64,000 nt of DNA from Perognathus longimembris pacificus (GCF_023159225.1 NC_063167.1:21393360-21457359); one strand, 5' to 3'. Numbered from the stretch's first letter, positions 1 to 28,579 are shown. Translations and numbers: made by a program. Notes: generated by a model not told the origin, from the letters alone.

Positions 1-1374
1 GTGCCTAAGCACATTGGAACCATCTGATGTCTTACTGAACCAAGAATGGAGGCAACTATGAAAGGGTGCAGGTACTGGAAAGCATGATAAAGTGGAGGAT
101 CTTTAATGAGTTTATCACAGGACCCCATTGGGGATGCCTGGGGATTAATGAGGGCTTCCTAGGAGAAGTGCTTAGCATAGTGGCTGGCTTCTTAGTTAGC
201 CAATAATAAGTGATGAATTTATTATTTTTGTGAAATGGGACTTGAGACTTAGACTGCTTGCTAAAGGCCTGGCCTGCGTGAAACAGTAGGGATTTGATTC
301 TAGGTTCTGCTTCTCTTGGGGCACTGACCTCTCCACAACGCTGCTTTGTCGTCCTGCCCCAGTGGAGGCATAAAGAAGTCAAAAATCTCACCTGCAGACA
401 GGCGGGCCACCATCAGAACCCAACTCTGTGTGACTCTAGTGCTTTCTACCTGCTTCTATCCTGAGCACCCGATCTGGATACTGTGTTTGTGGCTGGTGTA
501 AAGACGCCATCGCTGGAAGAAAATGCTTTGTGTCAGTGCTCTCCTCTAGCACTCACAATTTTTCTGCTTGCATTTTTTTCCCCCTGTTGTTTGGCTCAGA
601 TGAATAGCAGTTTTCATCTTTTCTCTGTGTTATCATGTACACAGAACTGCTGCTGGGGGAACGAACAACATGCTTGCTTAGTCATTATTCTGGGAAGGGG
701 TGCCAGCCAGTCAATAGCCTTTATTTTCACACAACTCAGTACACTACAAATGCAGAAATAATGCCATGTATCTGAGTACAGAGCCACAATCAGACATCTA
801 TCATTTTTGGGGGTAGGCAAGGCCAAAGAAGTGGAGCCACGCATTCTGTGGGCACACATTCTGACTTGCTTCCTTGGTGAGGAATCAAGAGTTTGGTTGC
901 CCTGACTGAATGATTTACTGGACTGGATAGAGTCTGATAGATTTTTATTTTTAAAAATAAACCCAAAGGAGAAAGCAGAAAGCACAAGAGAAGTGTCAGA
1001 CCTAGCAAAACTTCTCTAGGAAAAAATAAATAAAAGGTGGGTTCCAGAAAATACAGGGGGAACATGGAACTCAGCAAAGTTGTAGGGGGGCATGAGAGAT
1101 CTTGGTGTGAATCACGGGGCCAGTCAGAGTTAGTGTGCATTCTGCCTTGGGTCTGACCGGGTACCACCTTGTAGAGCTTGAGAGTTCTTAGGACCAGACC
1201 AAACAGGATGGTTAAGGTCATCCAATCAGATGCCCGGTCAGAGGTGGTACCGTGGCCAGGCAGGCAGAAAGCAGTGGAAAAAGCTAGGGCATTCTTCCAA
1301 ATAAGGAATAGGAATGTGTACAAAGGAACAAAGAACTTTGAGAGATGGATGAGGGCAAAAGCAAACAAGCTCAC

Positions 1375-1930
1375 TCACTCTTTTATTCAACAAGTACTTA
1401 TTGAGCTAGAGTTATGAGCCAAACACTGCCTTAGGCTTAGAGACCTCTGGAGTGAACCAGGCAAGAGTCTCCCTTTGTGGAGTGGATGTTGTGGGGGTAT
1501 AAAGATGGAGAGAGGAGGAATACGATAGTGGTAAGCACTAGGAAGGAAATACACAGGTTGATGGGGTGGAGTGTGCCTAGTAAGTGGAGGGGGGGTGTAT
1601 TAAAAATGCAGCTGCAAAGGGTGCATTGAGAATAGAACGCCTGACCTGAGGCAGGAAGGAGGAGGGGAAGGAGATAGTCCAAGAATAATCGGCTATATAT
1701 GGAAGGAGTAGGGGACTAGAAGGACATTCAATGGAAAATGCAAAGGCCCTGAGGCTGGAATGAACTTGGCTTTTCAAGGGGTAGATAATAAAAGACAGGT
1801 TGTCTCTGGAAGAAGAGGGAGACAGGGCCAATGTGTGAAGTCTTTGGGGGATCATCAGGAGTTTGGATTTTTATCCCATGTGTAATGAGATTCTACGAGA
1901 GGGTTTTAAGTAGGATCTGAGTTCTGAGCG
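1375..1930. repeat. Ancient mammalian interspersed repeat, family not resolved
   Basis: Phrases such as caagtacttattgagc, gcaaaggccctgaggctgg, and a later ggatttttatcccatg ... gagggttttaagtagg match an old dispersed mammalian repeat of the L2/MIR age class as I remember it. The copy is highly diverged. A consensus search would be needed to name it. Confidence 0.45.
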
Positions 1931-4900
1931 TGTCTTAGCTCTGTGGGCACGTAGTTTTCTAGAACAAATAAGAATGAGCAAATCTGACTTTCTTGGGGGT
2001 GGAAGGGAGGGGTGAGTGAGGTGGGTAGATGTAAGGTCAGGGGCTTCTAAACCAAGCGTGAATGCGTGAATCTTGATTGCGGCAAGGTGCGTGACTCCCG
2101 GCTCTCACGTGCATAGTGGAGGAGAAGGAGTGGTAGCACTGGGCTGATTTATTCCCCACCAAGTGTTGATCCAGGATTATGATCAGGCTGGTGAGGGCGG
2201 GGGGAGTCTCCAGCAGAGTCCCCATGGTCCTGCCTCAGACTCTTTCCTGTTCAACATTTCTATCTGCAAATTGGCAAAAGCCTCGGCAGACAAGCTCATC
2301 AGACATGCAGCTGACACAAAGCTGTCAGGGACAGCTAATGCCATGGATGACAGGACAGGCTCAGGATCCACCGTGATGATCTTCACAGGGTTGGAGGCAC
2401 AGGATGGGAGCAGAAATGTCCCTGATTGCATTTAGATGGAGGAATGAAGCCTAGTGGAGGCGCCAGGGGACGTCACTGGATAACTCCCAGAAAGGATGCT
2501 TGGGCTGGGGCAGGTGAGAAGAGTGAGTAAGGCAGCAGGGCCAGCCCCATCCCCACAACAGCCTCTTCCTTGTCAGCGTGGTGACAAGACTGGAGGCCTG
2601 TCTGGGTCACTCTTCCCATTTGTGTTGACTCTCTGCAATGCCCAAGGGCATGGAGAGGATCAGATATGGAGAGTGTGGATGCCTGGCTCCACCCTCTGAC
2701 TTGGTGGTGGAATCAACACAGAGGTTGTCCAGTATGGCCCTTGAGAGGTTGTGTAGGGCTCAGAGCCAGCTGGGCGGCTCTGCTGCTGGCACAGGTGCTG
2801 AACTGTCTAGAAATGCCAACTTCCTAAGATCCTCAAGGGCCCCTGTAGCACGTGCAGAGGATAATGATTGGGAGGGCACAAGGTCTGGAAGTTGGTTCCC
2901 CAAGATTCCTCGTGAGTTGGGGAGGTAGCAACCAGGAGCAACATGGGTGTTTCCTCAGATACTACAGGGCTGTGGGTAGAAATAGAAAAGGTGTCTTCTG
3001 CATTTTGCCAGGTGCCAATAGCAGGCAGGTGGGGGTGGGGGTGGGGTGGAGCTCATGCCAAGGCCTCTAGGGGTACACCATTACAGATCTTACTCCTGAT
3101 AATAGCATTCTAGGAGGGAGCTACACCATGAACATTTTCCCGCTTGCTGTGTGCCAGGCTTGTGCTCCTTTAATGGATTCTGTGATGAGCTTTTTGTAAG
3201 TATGTGTGCAATGTTTTTATCTAAACACACACACAACAGTGACAGCACTGACAGAAACTAAGCCAACACAAGAAGAGTGGATCTCATGTAGCCCTACCTT
3301 TATTCCTTCTGTCAGGCCCCTTTCTTTTTCCTCCTCCTGCTGGATTAATTTAAAAGGAAACTCCAGATATAATTTGATCTGTAAATACTCTAGCATGGGG
3401 CTCTGAAAGATAAGGACTCCCTTTTTCTGTTGCTGTTGTTGTTTAAATGGAATCACAATATCATCATCAAGATTTTGAAAATTAACATCATTCTAGAGAG
3501 TCTTTAGGATTCAGAAAAGCTCCTGACATAACAGCTTGCTTTGTAAGGCATTGAGGGTGAAGAGGGGAGGCAGAAAACAAGTCTTTCGAATGTCCCATGC
3601 CTGAGACTTGAGACTCACCTGTCTCCTTTGTGCAGGAGGAGAAGGAGGTGAAGAAGATCAGAAATTGGGGGCCACGGATTGGCAACCTCTTTATTCTGAT
3701 TGTTCCCAAGGGCACAGCCACAAGAGTGGGCCTATTTATAGTCTTAAGTCTAGACATGGAAAAAGAGGCAGAAGGAAGGGAATAAAGTGAGAGAGAAGAG
3801 GAGAGGGAGAAGAGGGGAAAGGAGAGAGGGATGGGCAGGGACGAGGGAGAGAAGAAAGCGAGGGGAAGGCGAGAGAAGAGGTGGCCTGGCCTTGCACACA
3901 GCCCTGCTGGCCTCACAGGAGCTTGGCAGGCTCAGCCCACACTGCAAGCACTCAGCGCTGTTGTCGACCAGGCCCCTCACCACATTCTCCTGGCCCTCCC
4001 AGGAGGTGGGCTGACGGGCATCATACTCACACCGTACAGCACAGGACTATGAGGAACCTGTGTCTGAAGCCAGGTCTGTGTGACTGGAGCCTGTGTTGCT
4101 TCTACCATTGCTCTCTGTCTCAAGTCTTGGGAGGGCATTTGCAGAGCTGAGCTTTAAGAGTTACAGGGAATCACACACCTCATGTGTCTTTGGGTGCACA
4201 GCTCTTCCCTCAGTTCTTGCCCCAGGACCTGTGGATCTCAGCAGGATGCAGAAACTAAAGGATCCAGGCCTCGAGACTAGAGCCTGGGCCCAATTCTGTA
4301 TGTGATGACACAGGCCATGTGCCCACCTGGTTCTTGACATGAGTGTATCAAGCACATGTGTGTATGACTGTGTGCATGCATGCACATGCGTGCTTATATA
4401 TAACCAGCAATGCTTGAAAGAAAGGGCCCCGTGGGCACTGTTTTGGGGGCCCCTTGTGCCCTCTGAGAGGGTTGTCCTGGCCTGGTCTTCCCCATTGCAG
4501 AGCCTGCTCTGGAGTAGCCAAGCTCCACTCAAGTCCTCCCCGACCCCCACCCCCCCAATCATCTTTTTCACTGCTTCACCTCCTAGAATGTTCACTGGAG
4601 CAGGCCAGCAAGTTTTCTGAATGCTGCAGGTGGAGACCACTTTAACTCCCACAGCTGAGGAGGGCTAGTTGAAAGTTAGAAGTGGAGTGGCCCTCATTCC
4701 CTGGGAATGCCAAGGAAGATGGTGACCCTTGCTGGAATGTTGGCAGTTAGGCGGGATGGCAGGGGTTTCATCTGCTGCTGGCCAGCAAGGTCCCACTGGA
4801 AGTCCAGGCTCTGATGGGCAGCACAGGGTAGTGGTTAGCTGAGGGAATATCTTAGGAACTAGTGCAGGGACCACTCAGCTACCATTTCTACCTGTGCTCT

Positions 4901-4994
4901 GAAGCCAAAAGCTACAGGTCACAGGCTGTACCAGGACCCACTGCATCCCCACTGTGGAATCGAGGGGTTCAGGGGTCCAGTCAGGCTGTCTACA

Positions 4995-5140
4995 GCATAA
5001 GAGTTAACCCTTACATTACCCTGGCTCTATGGCAGATACTATCTGAAAGACTTTGTGTTTCCAGGGTTATACCAGGTGGCATGGGATATTGAGCAACTTG
5101 TCCAAGGGCACACAGTGCCAGAGAGAGTAAGAGACACAGC
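4995..5140 (-). repeat. MIR-like SINE fragment
   Basis: Contains the MIR-type core in reverse: a loss-of-order phrase like gagcaacttgtccaaggg followed by cacacagtgccagagag. The copy is diverged and its ends are not sharp. Confidence 0.45.
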
Positions 5141-5605
5141 TAGCATGGGAGCTTAGCTGTCCACCCCACCAATGTGCAAGGGGGTGCTGTGCTGTACCAG
5201 CTCCCAGGGCCTAGCTGGGGCTCAGCCCCAGGCTGGTACCCTGGATTCTATGCATTGAGCTGTTGATTCAATTTGGATCCCTTAGTTCTGAATTGAAACT
5301 TCCCCAGTGAGCCACCTCTCTAGTCTTTTCCTGCTTCAGATCCCAAGCCTGAGTAACAGGAAGGGAGGAACATTCTCCATGCCCTTCTCTCCCCTCCCCC
5401 ACACTCCCGGGCCCCTCAGGTGGCATTGCACCCTTGGGGCACATTTAGTGTCTGTTTCCTTTCTTGAGAGAGCAACAGGTCTCTCTCACACACACCAGGA
5501 AATAAATATATTTTCTTCAGGTGGTGCAAATCCATGCCTTCCTGGGGCCCTATGTCCCAGGGCAGAGCTAGCACTTAGGCTGCTTTGTCTTTGACCTGTT
5601 TGCAG

Positions 5606-22715
<17,110 letters not shown>

Positions 22716-23070
22716 ATTTCCTTCTCTTTTTCCCTCCCCACCTCTAAAGCCTTTGGAGCAGGGCAAAGGGCACTGGAATTCTGGATTCTGAAACCACTTG
22801 GTATGAAGTTTGGAAAGCCAAGGTTCCAACCAAAGTCCAAGACAGAAAACAGCAAGACCAGAATCATCTATTGACCAACACTCACGCACAACCCCCTCAA
22901 CACATAGCACAAACCAAAAGCACACCTTCTTAGTCATACTTTTGGACCACATGTGCACCTGTATTTAGCTAGCATGAGTGATTTTTATTTTTGTTGTTGT
23001 TGGTAAAATAGAAGTAAGACAATTTTAGAAAGTTTGTATTTTATGATAAAACTATGAGCTGCTTGAAATG
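22716..23070 (+). other. C1orf94: Probable C1orf94 3' UTR
   Basis: This is unique-looking sequence between the stop codon and a candidate poly(A) site. I see no AATAAA or ATTAAA in it. The end is inferred from a GATAAA at 23045-23050 followed within about 25 bases by a GT-rich tract. An interspersed SINE begins at 23110, just beyond. Confidence 0.5.
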
Positions 23071-23090
23071 GTGTGTGTGCCTGTTTATTT
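23045..23090 (+). promoter_or_regulatory. Candidate poly(A) signal (GATAAA variant) and GU-rich element
   Basis: GATAAA at 23045-23050 is a known weak variant of the polyadenylation hexamer. It is followed by AATGGTGTGTGTGCCTGTTT around 23069-23088, the kind of GU-rich element expected downstream of a cleavage site. It is the best candidate within 400 bases of the stop codon. Confidence 0.45.
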
Positions 23091-23109
23091 TGGGTACGAT
23101 CTGTATAAT

Positions 23110-23340
23110 TTGTATTTTGTCAGTTGTGAAGCTTGAATTCAAGGGCCTGGGTGCTATCCCTGAGCTCTTTCACTCAAGGCTAGCACTTTACCACTATGAG
23201 CCTCATCACCACTTTCGGTTTTTTGGTGGTTAATTGGAGATAAGAGTCTCAAGGGGACTTTCCTGCCCAGGCTGGCAACCCTCAGATCTCAGCCTACTGA
23301 GTAGTGCAGATTACAGGGGTGAGCCACTAGCATCCAGCAT
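23110..23340 (-). mobile_element. 7SL-Geo chimeric SINE with target-site duplication (antisense)
   Basis: Reversed Geo (gaattcaagggcctgggtgc ... caaggctagcactttaccac) followed by the reversed 7SL head (cagatctcagcctactgag ... gtgagccactagcatccagc). It is flanked by a perfect 12-bp direct repeat, GATCTGTATAAT, at 23098-23109 and 23341-23352. It lies just past the presumed end of C1orf94. Confidence 0.88.
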
Positions 23341-23352
23341 GATCTGTATAAT

Positions 23353-23825
23353 CTTTACCAAATATCTTCCCCAGGAGATTCGATGCTGCCTCACGCCATG
23401 AGAAGAGTGTAGTGTGGAGCCTTCAGAATGCTGCTATGGTTCCTAGAGGGAACCGAAGTGTGAGGTTTCCTACATGTGAGGGCTTATCTCATTCACCTGG
23501 GGTCATCTCCTCTTTTCTCAAAATCCCACTCAGGCATGTGCACCCCACTATGTTCTTCCCAAGTGGGAGTATTTTATGGAGAGAGTCTCTTGAACCACAA
23601 GCTGGGGAAATATTGACCTAGAACACAGTTTCAAAGTAAATCTTGATGGTGACAGGCTCTATCCACTATGGAATCCCAATGCCCTCCTGGAGGTTAGTCT
23701 CAGCACTGCACCTAAGAACGCTCCCTCAGATCTCTCTTGTCCAGTTCTGACCCAATTGAGAGCATCCTGGTCACATTCATGGAGACCACATCTGGGAAGA
23801 CAAGACTATAGGAATCCGTGGATAG
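23353..23825. other. Intergenic, nothing recognised
   Basis: Unique-looking sequence just downstream of the C1orf94 3' end. No exon, RNA gene or repeat that I can support. Confidence 0.5.
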
Positions 23826-23829
23826 TACA

Positions 23830-24110
23830 TGTTCTCTTTAAAAAATTATATAAAAAGTTTAAAAAATGAGTTTTATACTTGACATTTTACACTTTGATCA
23901 TGTTCAACACTCTTTTCCTGCTTTCCCTCTTCTGCTGGTCCCCTCCCCATAAGACTCCTATTAAGTTCATGCCATTAAAAAAAAATCTAGATTCTACCTA
24001 CAAGATGAAATATGAGGAAACTTGTTTTATTGAGCCTGTTTTTTTTTTCTTAACTCAATAATCTCTAGTTCCATACCTTTTCCTGGAGATGACATAAATT
24101 CAATCTTCTT
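23830..24110 (-). mobile_element. Old L1 3'-end remnant (antisense)
   Basis: Text such as acactttgatcatgttcaac, tagattctacctacaagatg and the following t-rich stretch resemble the reversed 3' UTR/ORF2 end of older L1. No open frame. Confidence 0.45.
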
Positions 24111-24114
24111 TATG

Positions 24115-24955
24115 ACAGAAAAATAATGTGACAGCCCATGCTTTTTAACTCTCTTAGTCTATTCTTATAGCCAGGCATTGCTGATCACTGAACATTCTAT
24201 TTCTCTGAGCCTAGATAAAGCCACAGAGTCATTCTCTCTGGGTTGCTTTAGGTATCTATTACTGACCAGAGCTAGTCTTTGAAGTGAATGTCACATGCTC
24301 TCCTTTAACATACTCTAATAAAATCCTTCACAGATTTTAAAATGTAAAGATGTATTCTTGGGCCTAAAATGATGAATGATGCCCGTCTTGAATGGGCCAA
24401 TGCTGTCAGTTCTAATCTTCTATTTTTACCAATACTGTGGTCACCTTGAAGCTGACTCTAGTAGAGAGAACCAGGCCTGGGAAACTTGAGTAGCCCTTGT
24501 CCAAGAAGACACTGGGGTTAAGCCTGGTGCCCATAAGAGCATTTGCCTTCACCTCAAGGTATGACATCATTGGTCTCCCAGTTGTTCTTCCTGGATCTCT
24601 GAAAACCAGTATCTATCCCAAATTCCCGAGAACTAATGCCATTTCCCCATCTCCATGATCTCTTTGGAGTTCTCTGTGTCATTTATTCACCTTTACTTCT
24701 AGGTTTCCTTGTTTCTCCTTGATAGGCTTTGTTATCCTCAATTTTTATTTCTTGGTACTGACCCAAGCTTGACTGTAGATTTCCATTCTCCTCTGATCTC
24801 TGTGTGGAGGCAGAGTAAAAATCAAGAATGGGTGTACCCTTTGCCAGATCTGGCTTCTTACTCACTTTCTAGTCTTGACCTTGGCAGAGAACCTAACCTC
24901 TTAGAACCCGAGTTTTACTAAAGCTCGTGGTGAGAGTTGTGAGAATTAAAAGATA
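24115..24955. other. Intergenic, nothing recognised
   Basis: No gene, RNA or clear repeat seen. Open frames are short and featureless. Confidence 0.5.
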
Positions 24956-24959
24956 AGGT

Positions 24960-25330
24960 AACAATATAGGCTTAGTGTCTACTAGACTTGAGGTTTTAAG
25001 ATTGTGAAATAAAGATGTTTCTGTCCTTTCTCTCTTGAAACTTGCTCCCAAATAAGAAGGAGAATGAGAAAACCTATACAAATTCCATCCTCAAGGAAAG
25101 TAGGCTGGGTCAGCCATCCCATCATGTACACTAGGCAGAAATGCATGAAAGAACGGAACAGACCAGGTTGAAAGAGACACAAGAAGTAAGTCATCTAGAC
25201 ATTCACATACAGTGAAACCAAAGGAGGATCCTCTTAGCAAGGCTTATGTGCATCTGATCATATAAAATAACATTTATCAAAACGAACTCCAGGAAATGAG
25301 GGAGGGGGAAGTCTAAGGCTGATTGTTTCC
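24960..25330 (+). mobile_element. L1 3'-end remnant (sense)
   Basis: Shares an ordered series of phrases with 26080-26190 (cattcacatac..., then aaataa(c/t)attnt...aaacgaactccaggaa / aatgaattccaagaa) and with the reverse of 9130-9180. These are the non-coding 3' end of the same L1 lineage. Confidence 0.55.
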
Positions 25331-25663
25331 TTTTTTAAAAAAAGGAGCAAGTCCTGTTTCTCTGCAGAGCCCCAAAGAGCTCAAGAAGTGGGAGGTTCCA
25401 GGTGTTGGATAATATGGAAGGTGAGCTGAAGAGAGACAAGTAAGAACCGATGTAGTAGGTAGCTCCTATCATGGGTTCATAAAGTCAGGAGGCTTGGTCA
25501 GTCTACAGGGAGTAGGAATCATTGCAACGAGTTTCCTACCAACATTTAGAAGCTGCTGATAGTAGGAATGGGAAGTCTCCAACAAGGAAGAAAAAGTAGA
25601 AGAATAAAGACCAAGTGACACTCCAAGATAGGAGACGATATGACATTTAAGAAGTAAAGATCA

Positions 25664-25898
25664 GGTGGGCACCAGTGGCTCACACCTGTAAACCTAGCTA
25701 CTCAGGAGGCTGAGAGCTGAAGATTGTGGTTCAAAGCCAATCTGGGCAGAAAAGTCTTCGCGAGACTTATCTCCAACTAATCACTCAAAAACCAGAAGTG
25801 GAGCTGTGGCTCAAGTGGTAGAGTGCTAGCCTGAGCACAGTGAGGCTCAGGGACAGTGCCCAGGCCCCGAGTTCAAGCCCCACAACTGACCAAAAAAT
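25664..25898 (+). mobile_element. 7SL-Geo chimeric SINE, well preserved (sense)
   Basis: Head ggtgggcaccagtggctcac, cctagctactcaggaggctg; middle cttatctccaactaatcact; then Geo from accagaagtggagctgtggc. A-box-like TGGCTCAAGTGG lies at 25806-25817 and B-box-like GAGTTCAAGCCCC at 25869-25881. This is the clearest full-length example in the window. Confidence 0.9.
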
Positions 25899-26079
25899 TG
25901 TGAAGACTCCTATAAAAACAAGAAAAGAGTTTGGGATATTAAACCCAATCAGTGATGATTGATATACTTTTTTTTTTAGTGGATGAGTTGGAAGCTAACA
26001 TCAGAGAGAGCTCATGAAAAGGAGACAAAAGGACATAGAACATATTATAGAAGATAAAAGAATCAAACGTTGATAAATT

Positions 26080-26480
26080 GTATGACTCTAGTCATTCACA
26101 TACTGAAGCCAGAGGATACACATAAGCTATGTACAAATGATAATATAAAATAATATTCTATGAAATGAATTCCAAGAAAAGGAAAGGAGATATTTTTAGT
26201 TGCCATTGTTGTGTTTGCTTTCCTTTTGTTTGTATTTGGTAGGATAAGGGAGGATACATAAAAGGTGGAACAAAGATGAACAAATACAACTGTGATACTC
26301 ACTTGACACTATGTGGAACATAAACTGTACATCTTGTGGGTGGGGACAGGAAGAAAAACCAGGGGAGAGCAATGTAAGGGGAACCATGGTTCAAAAAGAA
26401 CTGTACTCATTACTCATCTGATTCATGTAACTGTAACCCTTCTGTATATCAACTCTACAATAGCTAAGGGAGGGTGTCTA
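26080..26480 (+). mobile_element. L1 3'-end remnant (sense)
   Basis: Homologous in order to 25190-25310 and continues with ctcacttgacactatgtgga, gtactcattactcatctgat and catgtaactgtaacccttct, which resembles the L1 3' UTR of squirrel- and geomyoid-like rodents as I remember it. No coding frame survives. Confidence 0.5.
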
Positions 26481-26499
26481 TGCCCCATTAAGACAAAAG

Positions 26500-27280
26500 T
26501 CTACTCAAGACATAAGAAGAACCCGGTGCATGAAGGGAGGCTTAGGAGGCTTAGAGTCCCTGGGTTGAGGGGAAAAGAAGGTCTTATCTCAAAGTCGCAC
26601 AGCACATCCTCCACAGAGAGGCTTTGCAACCAGTTCAGCTTAGTGACTTCTAGAAAGATGTGTGTCTGGGGAGGGGTGTGTGTGTCTGGATGGTGCAGGA
26701 GGAAAGAAAAAGAGTTAAAAAAATTCAGAGTTGATTCTGGAAAATTGCTTCATGGTGTTTGGTGATGAAGTAGGGAGATTCAGCTATAACTTCAAATAAA
26801 AATTAAAACAATCATTATTAACCTGGCAGTGAACAATATTAAGTGGTCATAATAGTAAGAGATCCAAATATGGATTTAAGCAGAAATAGTGATATTCACT
26901 CTAATGGGAAGGAGGATGGGGGTGGAAGGAGAAGATGAATAGAGCTGAAGTAATATCTAAAATAGACAGTGCAGCTCACATCATCAGAAGTCTGCAGTTA
27001 ATGCCAGCATAAAGAGGGGAGTGGGCTTCCAGGGGTCACCATGGGAGGCATGAGGGGCTGGCGGAGGAGAGAGGCACTGGGATTGCTGCCTCACCGTTGA
27101 GACTTTTAGCACTATTTAGCACTATTCAACTTACATGCACTACATGTGTGCAGTGCTTTAATAAAAATGTGTTTAAAGAAAGAAATTGCATGTAAGGACA
27201 CCAGCTAGTAGGATGCTTGGCATACAGTCAAAATAATTTGCTGAACAGAGCCCAGGCTTCAAGTGCCCAAGCCCTTGTGC
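26500..27280. other. Intergenic, nothing recognised
   Basis: No gene or clear repeat. A 150-codon open frame at 26313-26765 overlaps the L1-like remnant and has no similarity I recognise. Confidence 0.5.
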
Positions 27281-27300
27281 CAAGAATAAGGGAGAATCGG

Positions 27301-27508
27301 GGGGCTGGGGATATAGCCTAGTGGCAAGAGTGCCTGCCTCGGATACACGAGGCCCTAAGTTCGATTCCCCAGCACCACATATACAGAAAACGGCCAGAAG
27401 CGGCGCTGTGGCTCAAGTGGCAGAGTGCTAGCCTTGAGCGGGAAGAAGCCAGGGACAGTGCTCAGGCCCTGAGTCCAAGGCCCAGGACTGGCCAAAAAAA
27501 AAAAAAAA
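27301..27508 (+). mobile_element. IDL-Geo SINE, young subfamily, perfect 19-bp TSD
   Basis: The left ID half runs from ggggctggggatatagccta to agttcgattccccagcacca; the right Geo half from cggccagaagcggcgctgtg to ccaggactggcc and poly(A). The direct repeat AAGAATAAGGGAGAATCGG is perfect at 27282-27300 and 27509-27527. Young-subfamily marks are cggatacacgag in the ID half and gagtccaaggccc (27471-27483) in place of the B-box-like gagttcaagcccc. Confidence 0.95.
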
Positions 27509-28111
27509 AAGAATAAGGGAGAATCGGATTCTTGAGGACAACGTGAGAATCCAATTCTAAAAACCATTATGAATTTTGGAGACCTATCTAGGTACTGCAA
27601 TTCACATATGGACAATGAATTGATCTCTGCAATGGGTGGATGCTAATAAAAAAAATTGAGGGGAAAATAAAAGTTCTTGAGTGGAAATTTCACCTAAAGA
27701 AGGGTCTGGTTTGGATTAGTCAACACCTTTCGAATACATTGCTCTCCCTACCTCTCTCCAGGAAAAGCACAGAAACAGGAGTCATGGAAAGAAGCACCGT
27801 GTGCTGTTCCTGATTCAGGGTGGTAAAGTCTAAGAGGGATTGCCTACCGCACCTCCTGTCTGGGTTCCTTCCAATCAACCCCACCCCTCTTCAGAAAATT
27901 CAGCCCGGATTTGCTGAAAACTTTTTCTTTGAGATAAGCAGTGAGCAAAGTGCCTGCCCCAAGAATTTTAAAGCACAGTCAGGAAGTCATTGTTAGGATG
28001 GAAGGTACTGAGGTCAATGAAGGGACACGCTGAGAGCCATGAGAATAAGTACTAGCGTCACCCAAATCACAGTTCAGAGGGGCAGCAAAGTGGAACTTCA
28101 CAGTCCTCTTT

Positions 28112-28337
28112 TGTGTGTGTGTGCTGGTACTGGGACTTGAACTCAGCGTCTGGGTACTGTCCTTGAGCCTTTTTTCCTCAGAGTTAGTGCTTTACCACTT
28201 CAACTGCAGCTCTACTTCCGACTTTTTGGTAGTTAATTAGAATAAGAGTCGCACAGATTTTCCTGCCTGGACTGACTTTGAACCACAATCCACAGATCTA
28301 AGCTTCCTCAATAGTGTGAGCCACCAGCATCTGGCCT
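28112..28337 (-). mobile_element. 7SL-Geo chimeric SINE (antisense)
   Basis: Starts with a short GT run, then ctggtactgggacttgaact (reversed Geo), gactttttggtagttaatta, and the reversed 7SL head to gtgagccaccagcatctggc. Diverged. Confidence 0.8.
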
Positions 28338-28354
28338 TTAAACATTTTTTTTTT

Positions 28355-28560
28355 TTTTTTTTTTTTTGGCCAGTCCTGGGCCTTGGACTCAGGGCCTGAG
28401 CACTGTCCCTGGCTTCTTCCCGCTCAAGGCTAGCACTCTGCCACTTGAGCCACAGCGCCGCTTCTGGCCGTTTTCTGTATATGTGGTGCTGGGGAATCGA
28501 ACCTAGGGCCTCGTGTATCCGAGGCAGGCACTCTTGCCACTAGGCTATATCCCCAGCCCC
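28355..28560 (-). mobile_element. IDL-Geo SINE, young subfamily, inserted beside another SINE
   Basis: Almost identical to the copy at 27301 but reversed. Direct repeats TAAACATTTTTTTTTT lie at 28339-28354 and 28561-28576, partly T-rich so the exact edge is uncertain. It landed at the end of the older 7SL-Geo copy at 28112. Confidence 0.93.
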
Positions 28561-28579
28561 TAAACATTTTTTTTTTAAC

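Larger units (their letters stand above)
1..5605 (+). other. Presumed intron of C1orf94 (upstream of the first visible exon)
   Basis: I find no exon matching the missing N-terminus of C1orf94 in any frame, and every open frame here is short and lacks similarity. The sequence is mostly unique with faint old repeats. 3785-3885 is a purine-rich (GA/GGAGA) tract. 4340-4400 is a degenerate TG/CA stretch. Confidence 0.6.

Noticed and set aside
790..1374. 194-codon open frame on the minus strand
   Set aside because: Hydrophobic, low-complexity content, no similarity, no splice-consistent model; expected by chance in 64 kb.
3029..3050. G-quadruplex in the upstream intron
   Set aside because: G-runs separated by single T make it plausible, but it is a short simple-sequence patch with no regulatory context visible.
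26313..26765. 150-codon open frame on the + strand
   Set aside because: Begins inside an L1 3'-end remnant and runs into unique DNA; no similarity or conservation evidence.
27301..27375. tRNA-Ala gene
   Set aside because: The A and B boxes belong to the ID half of a SINE with poly(A) and target-site duplication; there is no complete cloverleaf.
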